IMG/VR virus record: IMGVR_UViG_3300038417_000606
Location: 1 to 40,072 of that record
Length of the DNA: 40,072 bases
Strand: one strand, 5' to 3'
Source: a virus
The translations under genes and the position numbers were made by a program. Under the pieces are notes generated by a model. It saw only the letters and a list, made by a program, of their open reading frames with translations, was not told the DNA's origin and did no database searches. Within the stretch, counting starts at the first letter, position 1. Every line of letters begins with the position of its first letter. This document shows positions 32,298-39,439 of the stretch, piece after piece.

Positions 32298-32689
32298 TAA
32301 GCACTTCTCCCAATATGATGCGTTTGCCTATATTTACTCCATTCGTTCATGTCCATATCACCTTTTTGACTATTACAGTTTCTATGTGCTGCCTGAATAT
32401 TCCTTTTCTCAGTTTTTCCGCCTTTGATAATAGGAAGAATATGATCCGGCACTACTGGATTTTGTTTGTCGAATAGTTCCATCGGTCTATCGCATAATGG
32501 ACAAAAGCCTTCCTGGTCCATATATTTTTCCATTGTCCATTCTTTGGGAACTGGTTTGCGCTTCTCGGGCTTTACTCCTGAAACAGTTTTCTTCTTTAAG
32601 AATGCCCTACATTCATATTTTACTGTGTCATACCCATGTTCAATTGCTTGATCATTAAGATACTTCCTAATTTCCTCTCCTGCGGTCAT
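32297..32689 (-). CDS. HNH endonuclease
   Basis: This 130-residue protein has a Cys4 zinc cluster and HNH core: CPLCDRPMELFDKQNPVVPD followed by HILPIIKGG, then KRNIQAAHRNCNSQKGD, with His, Asn and His in metal-binding positions. The ATG at 32689 overlaps the TGA of the preceding gene (ATGA), and an upstream start inside that gene is less likely. It could act as a homing nuclease or in packaging; in this operon it is not next to terminase, so a homing or recombination role is more likely. Confidence 0.75.
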   Translation of the reverse strand: MTAGEEIRKYLNDQAIEHGYDTVKYECRAFLKKKTVSGVKPEKRKPVPKEWTMEKYMDQEGFCPLCDRPMELFDKQNPVVPDHILPIIKGGKTEKRNIQAAHRNCNSQKGDMDMNEWSKYRQTHHIGRSA

Positions 32690-33330
32690 ATCGTTTCTTC
32701 TTCCAGTTTGTGATAAGTGCATCCGCTGGTTTCCGGATCATAATCATTTATTCTCATTGGCATAACTAATATTTCAATGCCATCGATCCTGAAATGATTC
32801 TGGCCTAAAGGAGTTCCAGCAAAATGTTCTATTTGCTTTATATCGTTCACTTTGGAAACTATAACAAGATCTTCGATAAAGTTTGGATTAAAGCAAGTCA
32901 TTCCGATCTGGAACTTATGAGTTCTCCATGCATATTCTGTTTCGTGTGAGAATAACTCACCTTGACCTTTGCATTTCTCACATTCTTTTATTACTCCAGG
33001 TATTTTCGACTCATCTCCCGTTCCCTCGCATTCAGGGCATTCGATTTCAATGGGAACTTTCAATATTCCTGATAATAGTTTTTCGATAGATTCTACTTTA
33101 TAGAGTTTGGGCTTATCGAATAGTCCATCTTGTTTGTTGAATAATACTACGATGTCTGGATAATCAGGAACCGCTTTATATGTTCCGGTAAGTTTCTCGA
33201 TTGGAATCTTAATAGCGATATGTCCATTTGAAGCATAGACATAATCGCCTATGAGTGCCGATTCCATCAATGCTTCTCGGAGTGAATCTGTAGATAGGAA
33301 TTCTTTTATTACTTCATCATAATTTTTCAT
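32686..33330 (-). CDS. Hypothetical protein with DnaJ-like zinc motif
   Basis: This 214-residue protein has an N-terminal mixed domain (LREALMESALIGDYVYASNG) and a central pair of motifs, CPECEGTGDESKIPGVIKEC followed by EKCKGQGE. The CxxCxGxG pattern with two halves is like a single zinc site of the DnaJ Cys-rich domain. No J-domain is present. Phage proteins with this layout are known in replication modules; the function is not established. Confidence 0.6.
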   Translation of the reverse strand: MKNYDEVIKEFLSTDSLREALMESALIGDYVYASNGHIAIKIPIEKLTGTYKAVPDYPDIVVLFNKQDGLFDKPKLYKVESIEKLLSGILKVPIEIECPECEGTGDESKIPGVIKECEKCKGQGELFSHETEYAWRTHKFQIGMTCFNPNFIEDLVIVSKVNDIKQIEHFAGTPLGQNHFRIDGIEILVMPMRINDYDPETSGCTYHKLEEETI

Positions 33331-33357
33331 GGTTTTTGTCCTTTATGTTTTGTGAGG

Positions 33358-33987
33358 TTAATGTTTCATCATCGCTTGAACTTCTTCTATCAAGTATGGC
33401 GCAAATAGGTGCAATATTTCTCTCCAGAACTTTTCATTATCATCCAGCAATTTCTTCTTCTTCAATATCTCGAATATCTTGATCTTCGTTTCTTCTCCAG
33501 CGCATCGGATAAATTTCTCTACTGCTTTGGCATTCTTTTCAATGAGCACTCTCTGGCGCTCTTGCTCTGCTCGGATCCTGTTCTGATAAATAATTTGAAC
33601 GTCAATCAATCCCTCCTTTTCGATTTGTTTCATAGGAAGATTCATTGATTCCATTTGTATTTTCCTTCTTTCAATGATTTCCAGCGCCATGCCGGTTGCT
33701 TCAAATATCGTATAGAATCCCTTTCCCTCGATGAATGAATCGAATTTTACTCCGCCGTACTGTTTCGAGTCAAGCACTATCCTTACCTTTTCGAGAAAAT
33801 ATCCATTGGTCCAGTTCCGATTAGTCATAATGCTGAACCAGGTATTCAATGTTTCTTTTGGAAAGTCTTCCCGCTTTGCAGCTTCAAGACCCGCTATCGC
33901 TCTGTCGAACACTTCTCTTGTTAAGGGTAGGGAATTTGTCCTCTTGGAAAGTGTATTTCCCTTTCGCTTTGCTGGTAACTTTTCCAT
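33358..33987 (-). CDS. Hypothetical helical protein
   Basis: This 209-residue protein is largely helical (REVFDRAIAGLEAAKREDFP; QNRIRAEQERQRVLIEKNAK). It contains a short conserved-looking segment WFSIMTNRNWTNGYFLEKVR (about 50-69). Its N-terminal region overlaps the end of the gene at 33884 by 104 bases in another frame, unusually long. A start further in would remove the conserved region, so I retain the long form. Confidence 0.55.
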   Translation of the reverse strand: MEKLPAKRKGNTLSKRTNSLPLTREVFDRAIAGLEAAKREDFPKETLNTWFSIMTNRNWTNGYFLEKVRIVLDSKQYGGVKFDSFIEGKGFYTIFEATGMALEIIERRKIQMESMNLPMKQIEKEGLIDVQIIYQNRIRAEQERQRVLIEKNAKAVEKFIRCAGEETKIKIFEILKKKKLLDDNEKFWREILHLFAPYLIEEVQAMMKH

Positions 33988-34723
33988 CGTCTGCTTTCAT
34001 TTGTGTCCAAAGTTTAGTGAACTTTTCTCTCAATGTTTTTGTCGATAAAATATTAGCTTTCCATGTAAATCCATTTGTTCCTTTGTATACTTGGACCCAT
34101 TGGATCACTTTGCCGATTTCTTCTTTTGTTCTTCCATCAATCCGCATGAGCCCATCGATATGTTGTGCCCATTTCTGGAAGTCAGGTTTCTTTGCCTTGG
34201 GATCGTTCTTTTGAATTTGATCGAATAGGTATTGAGAGATTTTTATTTCTATGGAATCGTCGGAGAATATCTTGGCTGGTTTTGATTTCTTTGGTTTTGG
34301 TTCTTCCTGAGACTGACCGTATACCAGTCCATGTTTATTCCATATCTCAATAAGTTTCTCCCTGTTAGCAGTTCCATAGCGTTTGATTAGATAACGACCT
34401 GCTGTATCTAACCAATCATGTATGAGAATCTTCCCTGATGGTTTCTCGATGAATCGGTGTTCCTCTTTGAATAATGATTTTGCAAACACCCCCGGCTTAC
34501 CGTCCCATTGTGCATAAAACTCCAGATCATCTTCCTTCCATCCTGTGATATCTCCATCTTCTTTTTGTTCTAATACTGAGTGCCATAATAATGTAAGGTG
34601 TCCGATAGTTTTTGCAATATCAATTCCAAGCGTCCGGCTTAACCTTATAAACTTTGCGTTTCTTCCTATAGTTGTTTCGCTCACGATCCAAATAGCCATC
34701 TCAGTATTATCCTTTTCGTCCAT
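33884..34723 (-). CDS. Replication-initiator-like protein
   Basis: This 279-residue protein looks like phage replication-organiser proteins: an N-terminal winged-helix region (IGRNAKFIRLSRTLGIDIAK; TIGHLTLLWHSVLEQ; GKPGVFAKSLF) followed by a linker rich in Lys and Pro and a helical C-terminal part (FQKWAQHIDGLMRIDGRTKE; GFTWKANILSTKTLREKFTK). Such proteins bind the origin and load the helicase. No catalytic motif is seen. The call rests on shape and position between the HerA-like ATPase and smaller replication genes. Confidence 0.6.
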   Translation of the reverse strand: MDEKDNTEMAIWIVSETTIGRNAKFIRLSRTLGIDIAKTIGHLTLLWHSVLEQKEDGDITGWKEDDLEFYAQWDGKPGVFAKSLFKEEHRFIEKPSGKILIHDWLDTAGRYLIKRYGTANREKLIEIWNKHGLVYGQSQEEPKPKKSKPAKIFSDDSIEIKISQYLFDQIQKNDPKAKKPDFQKWAQHIDGLMRIDGRTKEEIGKVIQWVQVYKGTNGFTWKANILSTKTLREKFTKLWTQMKADDGKVTSKAKGKYTFQEDKFPTLNKRSVRQSDSGS

Positions 34724-34729
34724 TGATCA

Positions 34730-36544
34730 TCATAAGAACAGGGTTTCTTTGTTGACCGTTAATTGGTTCCCCTGCACGAGAATTAAATTCGCGGTTTTCA
34801 ATTTCTTCTGATATGTATATAATGTCTGGATTGCCTTTATCTCACATTCTCTCATGATTTCATCTCGATCTATCCATTGACCTGGCCTATCTTTAAGATA
34901 AACAAGTATGCGTCTAGCTCCAGCATCAAAATGATTCATCCACATATTTAATACTTCATCTGTATTTGATGGTGTATCTATATTATTTTTACCGATAAGT
35001 GTTATCCCTGCTTGTGTTGGAAAAAATAATCCTCCTCGTTCTTCCCATAAACCTTGACTTCTTAATTTTTTGCTATATGTATAGAAGGTTTGTATCGCCT
35101 TTACTCCGCCCATAGTTTTTACTTGTGACCGAGTCAATCCTTTCTCTGAAAATTGAACTGCTAATGCAAGCATTCTTCTAGCACCTGCATCAAGTTTTAT
35201 CTCTTGAATTATTGTAAGTCTATCACGATCATAATCATGTTCTGAATAAGAGTTAGGTCTTACTGTTACGACGTTTTTAGGTATCTCTACTTTTACTCCA
35301 ACTATTGGCTTCACCAATTCCTTTCTCGCTTCAGCTTTGAATAAATCAAGTCTCCGAATCTTATTTATAGCATCTGGTAACTTTACTTCTTGAAGTGCTT
35401 TTGCAAGAACGAACATATCAGCATTATCTCTAGATAATGCTCTGCATATAATATCAATTTCCTTTTTCGCTTTTTCAATTTGAGATTCATATTGCGATTG
35501 TATTTTGTTTATCGCTTGCTTAATAGCTTTATCGATTGCGGTTTGATCGATATGAAGGGGACTAATTTTTGGAGTTGTTTTGATTGCGTTATTAAGATCA
35601 ATTTGAAGCTTGTTAATTATTTTCTTGAGTTCTTTAGGATCATTTTCTTTTGTCTCCTCTATAACCTTCGAAAGCTTCTCTTTTACTTCATCAAGGTTGA
35701 CAGATGCCCAGCCTTTTAATGATCGTTGCTTTCCTTCCTTTGGTGAAGCAAATGAATCGAACGTTTTGAACATTGGGAATTTTACTTGTTTAAATAATTC
35801 TGCTTCAGGACTCCATATGAACGCCTCTCCTGTTTTAATCTTCGACATAGAATCTAATATTAACTTTCCTCTTGCATTATCGTTCGAATATTCTTTAAGC
35901 CATTCAGCGAATGCTTCTCTATCGGATGGATGTGTTACTCTCATTGCAATAAGAGTTTCACAGCTTGTCAGTAGATCGTTATGAACTTTAGCCGGCCTCT
36001 GTGACGAAACTATAAGACGTAATCCTATTCCTCTGCCTTCTGAAGCAATAAGATTAGTCCAGTAAATACATTCTCCTACTTGGGGACTAAGAACTTTTCC
36101 TTTAGGGCTGAAATTATGTGCTTCATCAATTAATAACCATAATGGAGATTTATTTTCATTGTAAAGTGTCGAAGCAAAATCAATCCAAAATTTATGCATC
36201 CTTCCTGGCATCCAGCCCCTGAATCCTATAACGCATGGTCTGTTTCCACTTGCAATCAATTTCCCTATTTCGTTACCATGATTTTCTGTAATGTGAAGAT
36301 CGGTTGCATCCGGATTTTTGAAATCTCCAAATGCCATTATTGGATAACCTGCACTCTTTCCATCTGCGCTAAGTTTAATACCATACCAGTCCCCCTTTTT
36401 ATCAATGATGCAAACTCTTTTCCCTGCATCTAAAAGCATTTCTACTAAAGTTCGCATTGCAGAAGATTTACCGGATCCAGTTTTACCTAACGCTACAAGA
36501 TGTTGATTGAGAATTTCTATTGGAATTGGACTTGCGGAGGACAT
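34730..36544 (-). CDS. HerA/FtsK-type ATPase with two C-terminal winged-helix repeats
   Basis: This 604-residue protein is a P-loop ATPase of the HerA (DUF87) class. Walker A is GKTGSGKSS, close to the N-terminus; Walker B is PLWLLIDEAHNFSP; and an arginine-rich stretch ASEGRGIGLRLIVSSQRPAK follows. The middle is a coiled segment. The C-terminus has two repeated units, each beginning GARR (AGARRMLALAVQFSEKGLTR and AGARRILVYLKDRPGQWIDR) and each with KAIQT and TYxKKL, which look like two winged helices. HerA-class motors pump or remodel DNA with a nuclease partner; the partner here may be RecU-like. The ATG at 36544 has AAAGGA upstream, better than a TTG at 36607. Confidence 0.78.
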   Translation of the reverse strand: MSSASPIPIEILNQHLVALGKTGSGKSSAMRTLVEMLLDAGKRVCIIDKKGDWYGIKLSADGKSAGYPIMAFGDFKNPDATDLHITENHGNEIGKLIASGNRPCVIGFRGWMPGRMHKFWIDFASTLYNENKSPLWLLIDEAHNFSPKGKVLSPQVGECIYWTNLIASEGRGIGLRLIVSSQRPAKVHNDLLTSCETLIAMRVTHPSDREAFAEWLKEYSNDNARGKLILDSMSKIKTGEAFIWSPEAELFKQVKFPMFKTFDSFASPKEGKQRSLKGWASVNLDEVKEKLSKVIEETKENDPKELKKIINKLQIDLNNAIKTTPKISPLHIDQTAIDKAIKQAINKIQSQYESQIEKAKKEIDIICRALSRDNADMFVLAKALQEVKLPDAINKIRRLDLFKAEARKELVKPIVGVKVEIPKNVVTVRPNSYSEHDYDRDRLTIIQEIKLDAGARRMLALAVQFSEKGLTRSQVKTMGGVKAIQTFYTYSKKLRSQGLWEERGGLFFPTQAGITLIGKNNIDTPSNTDEVLNMWMNHFDAGARRILVYLKDRPGQWIDRDEIMRECEIKAIQTLYTYQKKLKTANLILVQGNQLTVNKETLFL

Positions 36545-36625
36545 CAATATATCCTTTACGTTTTGTATGAACGGTTTAATAGTAACAATTCTTACGGGAA
36601 TTGTCAAGTCTCTAATAGGTCTCTT

Positions 36626-37093
36626 TTAGGGCTTCGATTTCGCCTGCCGTTGCTTCATATCCTTCCGGCGTTTCGACTTCTGCTTACCTTCTTCTTTAAC
36701 TTTCGCCTTACGTGCTTCTTCGGCCTCAGCGTCCTGCTGCTCTTTGAATTCCAGTTCCTCCTGAAGCTCTTCCGGTGTCATTGGAAGTTCTTCAACGACT
36801 TCCGAGGTATCCTTGCGGATTACCTGTTTCGTTCCATCACTCGGAGAGTTATATTTGATCTCGCAATTGATTTCGCGGAACTCAAATCCATCGCCGATGC
36901 AGTTTGAGAGACGTGTACGCCGGGCTTCCTTTTCATCTATCCGGCTTTTGTAATTCGACATGGCTGCTTTCTTCTCATCTTCGAGAAGGGATATATCCCT
37001 TGTTACTTCAGCCATTTCTTTTCCCATTTGAAGCTTTTCAATATCAGGGAATTCATACTTCAGGTTACGCTTTGTTTCTGTTATGCGATCCAT
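36626..37093 (-). CDS. Hypothetical coiled-coil protein
   Basis: This 155-residue protein is highly charged. A helical first part (EKLQMGKEMAEVTRDISLLE; KAAMSNYKSRIDEKEARRTR) is followed by a short beta segment (INCEIKYNSPSDGTKQVIRK) and an acidic-basic tail (KAKVKEEGKQKSKRRKDMKQ) that ends in many Lys. AAAGGAC precedes the ATG at 37093. It may be a DNA-binding accessory protein; no family is recognised. Confidence 0.55.
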   Translation of the reverse strand: MDRITETKRNLKYEFPDIEKLQMGKEMAEVTRDISLLEDEKKAAMSNYKSRIDEKEARRTRLSNCIGDGFEFREINCEIKYNSPSDGTKQVIRKDTSEVVEELPMTPEELQEELEFKEQQDAEAEEARKAKVKEEGKQKSKRRKDMKQRQAKSKP

Positions 37094-37257
37094 TGTGTTT
37101 GTCCTTTCATCCACTCTTCTGCATCTTTTTGGGATATCGTCCCCTTTGCTTCGCCGTCTTTTCTGGTGCGTTGGTAAATCAAAGGTTTGAATTCAACGTA
37201 TGTTCCGGTCTGCGGTACGATCCGGTATACAATCTTAGTCTCAGGGTCTTGGAACAT
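37081..37257 (-). CDS. 58-residue hypothetical protein
   Basis: The frame MFQDPETKIVYRIVPQTGTY continues through FKPLIYQRTRKDGEAKG to a helical end EEWMKGQTQWIA. It fits exactly between its neighbours, ending 13 bases inside the next gene. An AGGAG lies about 17 bases upstream of the ATG, a little far, so coupling to the previous gene is likely. Function unknown. Confidence 0.5.
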   Translation of the reverse strand: MFQDPETKIVYRIVPQTGTYVEFKPLIYQRTRKDGEAKGTISQKDAEEWMKGQTQWIA

Positions 37258-37269
37258 TTCGTTTTGAGT

Positions 37270-37713
37270 TCATTCTCCTATCGCTTCTTGGCTGTCTTCC
37301 GACTTGCTGATGCTTTCATAATACTCATCTGGAGTCATGAGTTTAATATTCAACCTCTTTGCTAATTCTCTACATTTGGACATATATTCATCCCATTGCG
37401 ATAGATTGAATTTTTTTGTGCTATCTCCGAATTCCTTTTCTTCTCCGGTTTGTAAGTTTAATCCTATTTTTGGATTGCAGGTGATTTTAAGCGCTGCGTG
37501 CATTTCATCTTTTGACTCATAGCCAAGCGATTGTCTCATTGGCTCAACGATTGAAGCAAAGTATAGTCTTCTCTTTTGATCGGCTTTCTTTTTATTGAAT
37601 TCTTCGATGGTTACTATTACTTGTTTACCCTTAAATCTCTCGGTTACTTCTCTGAGTAGCTTTTGAGAGAATAGTATCTTGTCTTCTATGGGCTTGCTTA
37701 TAAGTTGAATCAT
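37270..37713 (-). CDS. NinB-like recombination protein
   Basis: This 147-residue protein resembles NinB of lambda-type phages, which can replace RecFOR functions and binds single-stranded DNA. The pattern is KADQKRRLYFASIVEPMRQSLGYESKDEMHAALK (about 42-75), close to the family core, followed by a helical C-terminus (YMSKCRELAKRLNIKLMTPD). Its ATG overlaps the TGA of the small gene at 37710. This fits the recombination setting (RecU-like, HerA-like, HNH). Confidence 0.6.
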   Translation of the reverse strand: MIQLISKPIEDKILFSQKLLREVTERFKGKQVIVTIEEFNKKKADQKRRLYFASIVEPMRQSLGYESKDEMHAALKITCNPKIGLNLQTGEEKEFGDSTKKFNLSQWDEYMSKCRELAKRLNIKLMTPDEYYESISKSEDSQEAIGE

Positions 37714-37862
37714 TTACCTATTTTCCTGATATGCATGAATAGATTATGAATCTCACTGTTAATCTCACCGAGTTCCTGGTTTATTTTGAGTTTTTTTGAT
37801 ATTGTCTCTTCTATAGCCTTTCCCTCAAATTCCCTTGTTACCGTTACCGTTATCTTAACCAT
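37710..37862 (-). CDS. 50-residue hypothetical protein
   Basis: The frame starts MVKITVTVTREFEGKAIEET and continues as a helix (SKKLKINQELGEINSEIHNL). AAGGGG lies about 6 bases upstream of the ATG at 37862, and its stop overlaps the next start as ATGA. A short beta strand and amphipathic helix could form a small dimer, but no family is recognised. Confidence 0.55.
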   Translation of the reverse strand: MVKITVTVTREFEGKAIEETISKKLKINQELGEINSEIHNLFMHIRKIGK

Positions 37863-37876
37863 TGGAATTCCCCTTA

Positions 37877-38233
37877 TTATATAAGTCTTGAAAAGTTAGG
37901 GCATTGAATCATTTTTCTTGCAAGTTCAATATAATAATTCGACGCTTCGTTCAGAACGTTTGGAGTGTGTCTTTGTTTATAAAGTGGCAAGCAGATCACT
38001 CCGTCAAGAAATATTTTGAAATTTCCTTCTCCAAGTTTGTTTATTGCATATTGCACGTAGCAGATATGTTGTCTTGCGTTATTCAACTTCCTCGATTCTA
38101 AGTACTGCCCAAGAAAAGAATCACCTGCTCTTTTATTTATAATATATCCGAGTTCAACAAGTTCCCGGACTGATTCGTTAAACATATCGAAATCAGTTAA
38201 TTGTTCCGGGTTCACAAGATTAAGGTTAGGCAT
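37877..38233 (-). CDS. Hypothetical protein
   Basis: This 118-residue helical protein (FDMFNESVRELVELGYIINK; CYVQYAINKLGEGNFKIFLD) has no motifs I recognise. The ATG at 38233 is preferred; a GTG at 38242 would add three residues. It follows the small gene at 38236 with 2 bases between, so the two are probably coupled. Confidence 0.5.
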   Translation of the reverse strand: MPNLNLVNPEQLTDFDMFNESVRELVELGYIINKRAGDSFLGQYLESRKLNNARQHICYVQYAINKLGEGNFKIFLDGVICLPLYKQRHTPNVLNEASNYYIELARKMIQCPNFSRLI

Positions 38234-38235
38234 TG

Positions 38236-38406
38236 TTAGCACTCGTGCATTTTCTTGTTGTTTATATGTTCGGATAGTGCTTGTTTGAGTTCCCGAACCT
38301 CTTTGTTTAGATCAGCAAGGATTGAGAGCAATAAGAATATATCGAATTGCTTGTTGTCTTCATACATCCTTTCAAGTTTTTCTGTTTTGTCTTTGATCTT
38401 ATCCAT
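38236..38406 (-). CDS. 56-residue helical protein, first gene of the leftward operon
   Basis: The product MDKIKDKTEKLERMYEDNKQ continues into LLLSILADLNKEVRELKQAL and a polar end. It is a likely coiled coil. AGGAATAAATCCT lies directly before the ATG. It is the first gene after the leftward promoter candidate at 38428-38453, so it may be expressed earliest. Confidence 0.55.
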   Translation of the reverse strand: MDKIKDKTEKLERMYEDNKQFDIFLLLSILADLNKEVRELKQALSEHINNKKMHEC

Positions 38407-38427
38407 AGGATTTATTCCTTCTTCCGT

Positions 38428-38453
38428 ATTATATTAATAGTGGTTACTATCAA
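38428..38453 (-). promoter_or_regulatory. Leftward promoter candidate
   Basis: On the minus strand, TTGATA and TATAAT are separated by 14 bases (shorter than the usual 17), about 20-45 bases upstream of the first leftward gene. The short spacer lowers confidence, though the -10 match is perfect. Confidence 0.4.
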
Positions 38454-38460
38454 AAGAAAA

Positions 38461-38491
38461 GGGTCATAAAATCTCGCGAATTTTATAACCC
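38461..38491. promoter_or_regulatory. Hairpin upstream of the leftward operon
   Basis: GGGTCATAAAAT pairs with ATTTTATAACCC (one mismatch) across a 7-base loop. It lies between the tRNA-like gene and the leftward promoter. It might be a terminator for readthrough or an operator; the AT-rich stem makes either possible. Confidence 0.45.
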
Positions 38492-38501
38492 TAAATAGGT
38501 A

Positions 38502-38574
38502 ACCGAAGTAACTCAATTGGATAGAGTAAGCGTCCGCTAAACGTTAAATCTGGGTTCGAATCCCAGCTTCGGTA
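38502..38574 (+). tRNA. tRNA-like gene, anticodon GCT, unusual body
   Basis: A cloverleaf is visible: a 7-pair acceptor (ACCGAAG with CTTCGGT), 4-pair D stem (ACTC/GAGT), 5-pair anticodon stem (AGCGT/ACGTT), variable loop of only 4 bases, and a 5-pair T stem (CTGGG/CCCAG) around TTCGAAT. The loop is CCGCTAA, so the anticodon reads GCT (Ser). Position 33 is C rather than the near-universal T, and serine tRNAs usually have a long variable arm. The D arm looks like that of arginine tRNAs. No CCA is encoded. It may be a decayed tRNA or a phage tRNA of unusual identity. Confidence 0.65.
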
Positions 38575-38594
38575 CTATAAGCCATTTGAGTTTC

Positions 38595-38608
38595 TGTATA
38601 AATATACA
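38595..38608. promoter_or_regulatory. Operator-like palindrome
   Basis: TGTATA-AA-TATACA is a perfect 6-base inverted repeat with a 2-base spacer. A related element TGTAAAATATACA lies at 38656-38668 within the spacer of the rightward promoter. Two matching half-site sets near a divergent promoter suggest a repressor or switch protein. Confidence 0.45.
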
Positions 38609-38650
38609 CAATTATAAATGAAAGTCAATAGAAAGAGCAACTTTATTTTG

Positions 38651-38680
38651 TTGAATGTAAAATATACAAACCATTATAAA
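38651..38680 (+). promoter_or_regulatory. Rightward promoter candidate
   Basis: TTGAAT and TATAAA are separated by 18 bases, about 35 bases upstream of the gene at 38715. The operator-like element TGTAAAATATACA lies inside the spacer. Confidence 0.5.
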
Positions 38681-38714
38681 CAAATGACTTATCACAACTT
38701 AATGAGGTAATATT

Positions 38715-39188
38715 ATGAAAGAATCTGAAACTTTAGAAAGACTTGAAGTCATGAGAAGGGGACTTCTGGAAAAACATCTGCCAGCAACTATTTTGAAACA
38801 ATTAGATGCAATTCAGGTTACAATCGATCTCTTTAAGAAGGAAAAAGATTCGACAACTTATATTCCGAAATTAGAATTAGAATTGAGAAACGATCTTCTT
38901 GTGCATCACGATAAGGGTTCAAGTGCATCTGCACAAGAAAAAGTCATTGATTCTATTTTGGAGTTAATGGAAAAAAATGGAAGTAATCGGATCACAAGTA
39001 AACAAATCCTCGATTATTTCACTAAGAACAGCCTTTTTGTAGACGGATGGGGAGAGCCCAGCACAAGACTTGGTTCAATTCTATTTTCGGAATCGGAAAA
39101 GAAAAGTGGAAGAATCCGAAAGATAAAACGTGGATTGTGGGAAAAAAGATATGAAAAACCTACAAACAATCAACAGTTACAATCTTGA
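38715..39188 (+). CDS. Winged-helix (HARE-HTH-like) protein
   Basis: This 157-residue protein starts with a helical region (LERLEVMRRGLLEKHLPATI) and has a C-terminal domain that looks like a HARE-HTH/HB1-type winged helix: IDSILELMEKNGSNRITSKQ, then TKNSLFVDGWGEPSTRLGSI, then IRKIKRGLWEKRY. Such domains bind DNA and occur in restriction-type and chromatin-linked proteins. TGAGG precedes the ATG. It is transcribed away from the phage operon and may be a regulator; its identity as a repressor is only inferred from position. Confidence 0.6.
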   Translation: MKESETLERLEVMRRGLLEKHLPATILKQLDAIQVTIDLFKKEKDSTTYIPKLELELRNDLLVHHDKGSSASAQEKVIDSILELMEKNGSNRITSKQILDYFTKNSLFVDGWGEPSTRLGSILFSESEKKSGRIRKIKRGLWEKRYEKPTNNQQLQS

Positions 39189-39198
39189 ATATAAGTAA

Positions 39199-39231
39199 AA
39201 ACCCGTTCCGATGGCAGTCGGTAACGGGTTT
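39199..39231 (+). terminator. Probable terminator after the winged-helix gene
   Basis: AAACCCGTTCCG pairs with the downstream CGGTAACGGGTTT with a small bulge, and the stem ends in TTTAAT. It lies 11 bases after the stop, consistent with an intrinsic terminator, though the T-run is short. Confidence 0.6.
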
Positions 39232-39277
39232 AATAAACTGCATGCAATAACTATAAAAAAAAGAAAGGACGGTTACA

Positions 39278-39301
39278 ATGAACCGTATTAGAGATTCATA
39301 G
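39278..39301 (+). other. Possible seven-residue leader peptide
   Basis: AAAGGA, then 8 bases, then ATG and six codons, then TAG encode MNRIRDS. The ATG itself sits in the loop of a small hairpin (ACGGTT/AACCGT). Directly after it, TCCCGCC-GAAA-GGCGGGA forms a strong hairpin. This has the layout of a leader or attenuator, but could be chance. Confidence 0.3.
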
Positions 39302-39311
39302 TAAACAACTA

Positions 39312-39329
39312 TCCCGCCGAAAGGCGGGA
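39312..39329 (+). terminator. GAAA-loop hairpin
   Basis: TCCCGCC and GGCGGGA form a perfect 7-base stem closed by a GAAA tetraloop, followed by CTTTC. It could be a terminator or attenuator in the leader of the NYN gene. Confidence 0.5.
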
Positions 39330-39356
39330 CTTTCATGCATTAAAGAATAAATGACA

Positions 39357-39402
39357 ACGGCGACCTTTTGAGTCGCCGTCTAACCAACGCTTCTAACGTT
39401 GG
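39357..39402 (+). repeat. Two further hairpins before the NYN gene
   Basis: ACGGCGAC (39357-39364) pairs with GTCGCCGT (39372-39379). CCAACG (39384-39389) pairs with CGTTGG (39397-39402). Together with those before, this makes four stem-loops in about 210 bases with no gene longer than the possible leader. They are GC-rich compared with the surrounding phage DNA. Confidence 0.5.
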
Positions 39403-39439
39403 CGCTGTGATAAAGCCAACTCAAAGATAAGGTCGAAAA

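Noticed and set aside
39380-39430. An attC-like element (GTCTAAC followed by a hairpin) before the NYN gene
   Set aside because: No matching GTTRRRY core was found at a fitting distance, so it does not meet the layout of an integron recombination site.
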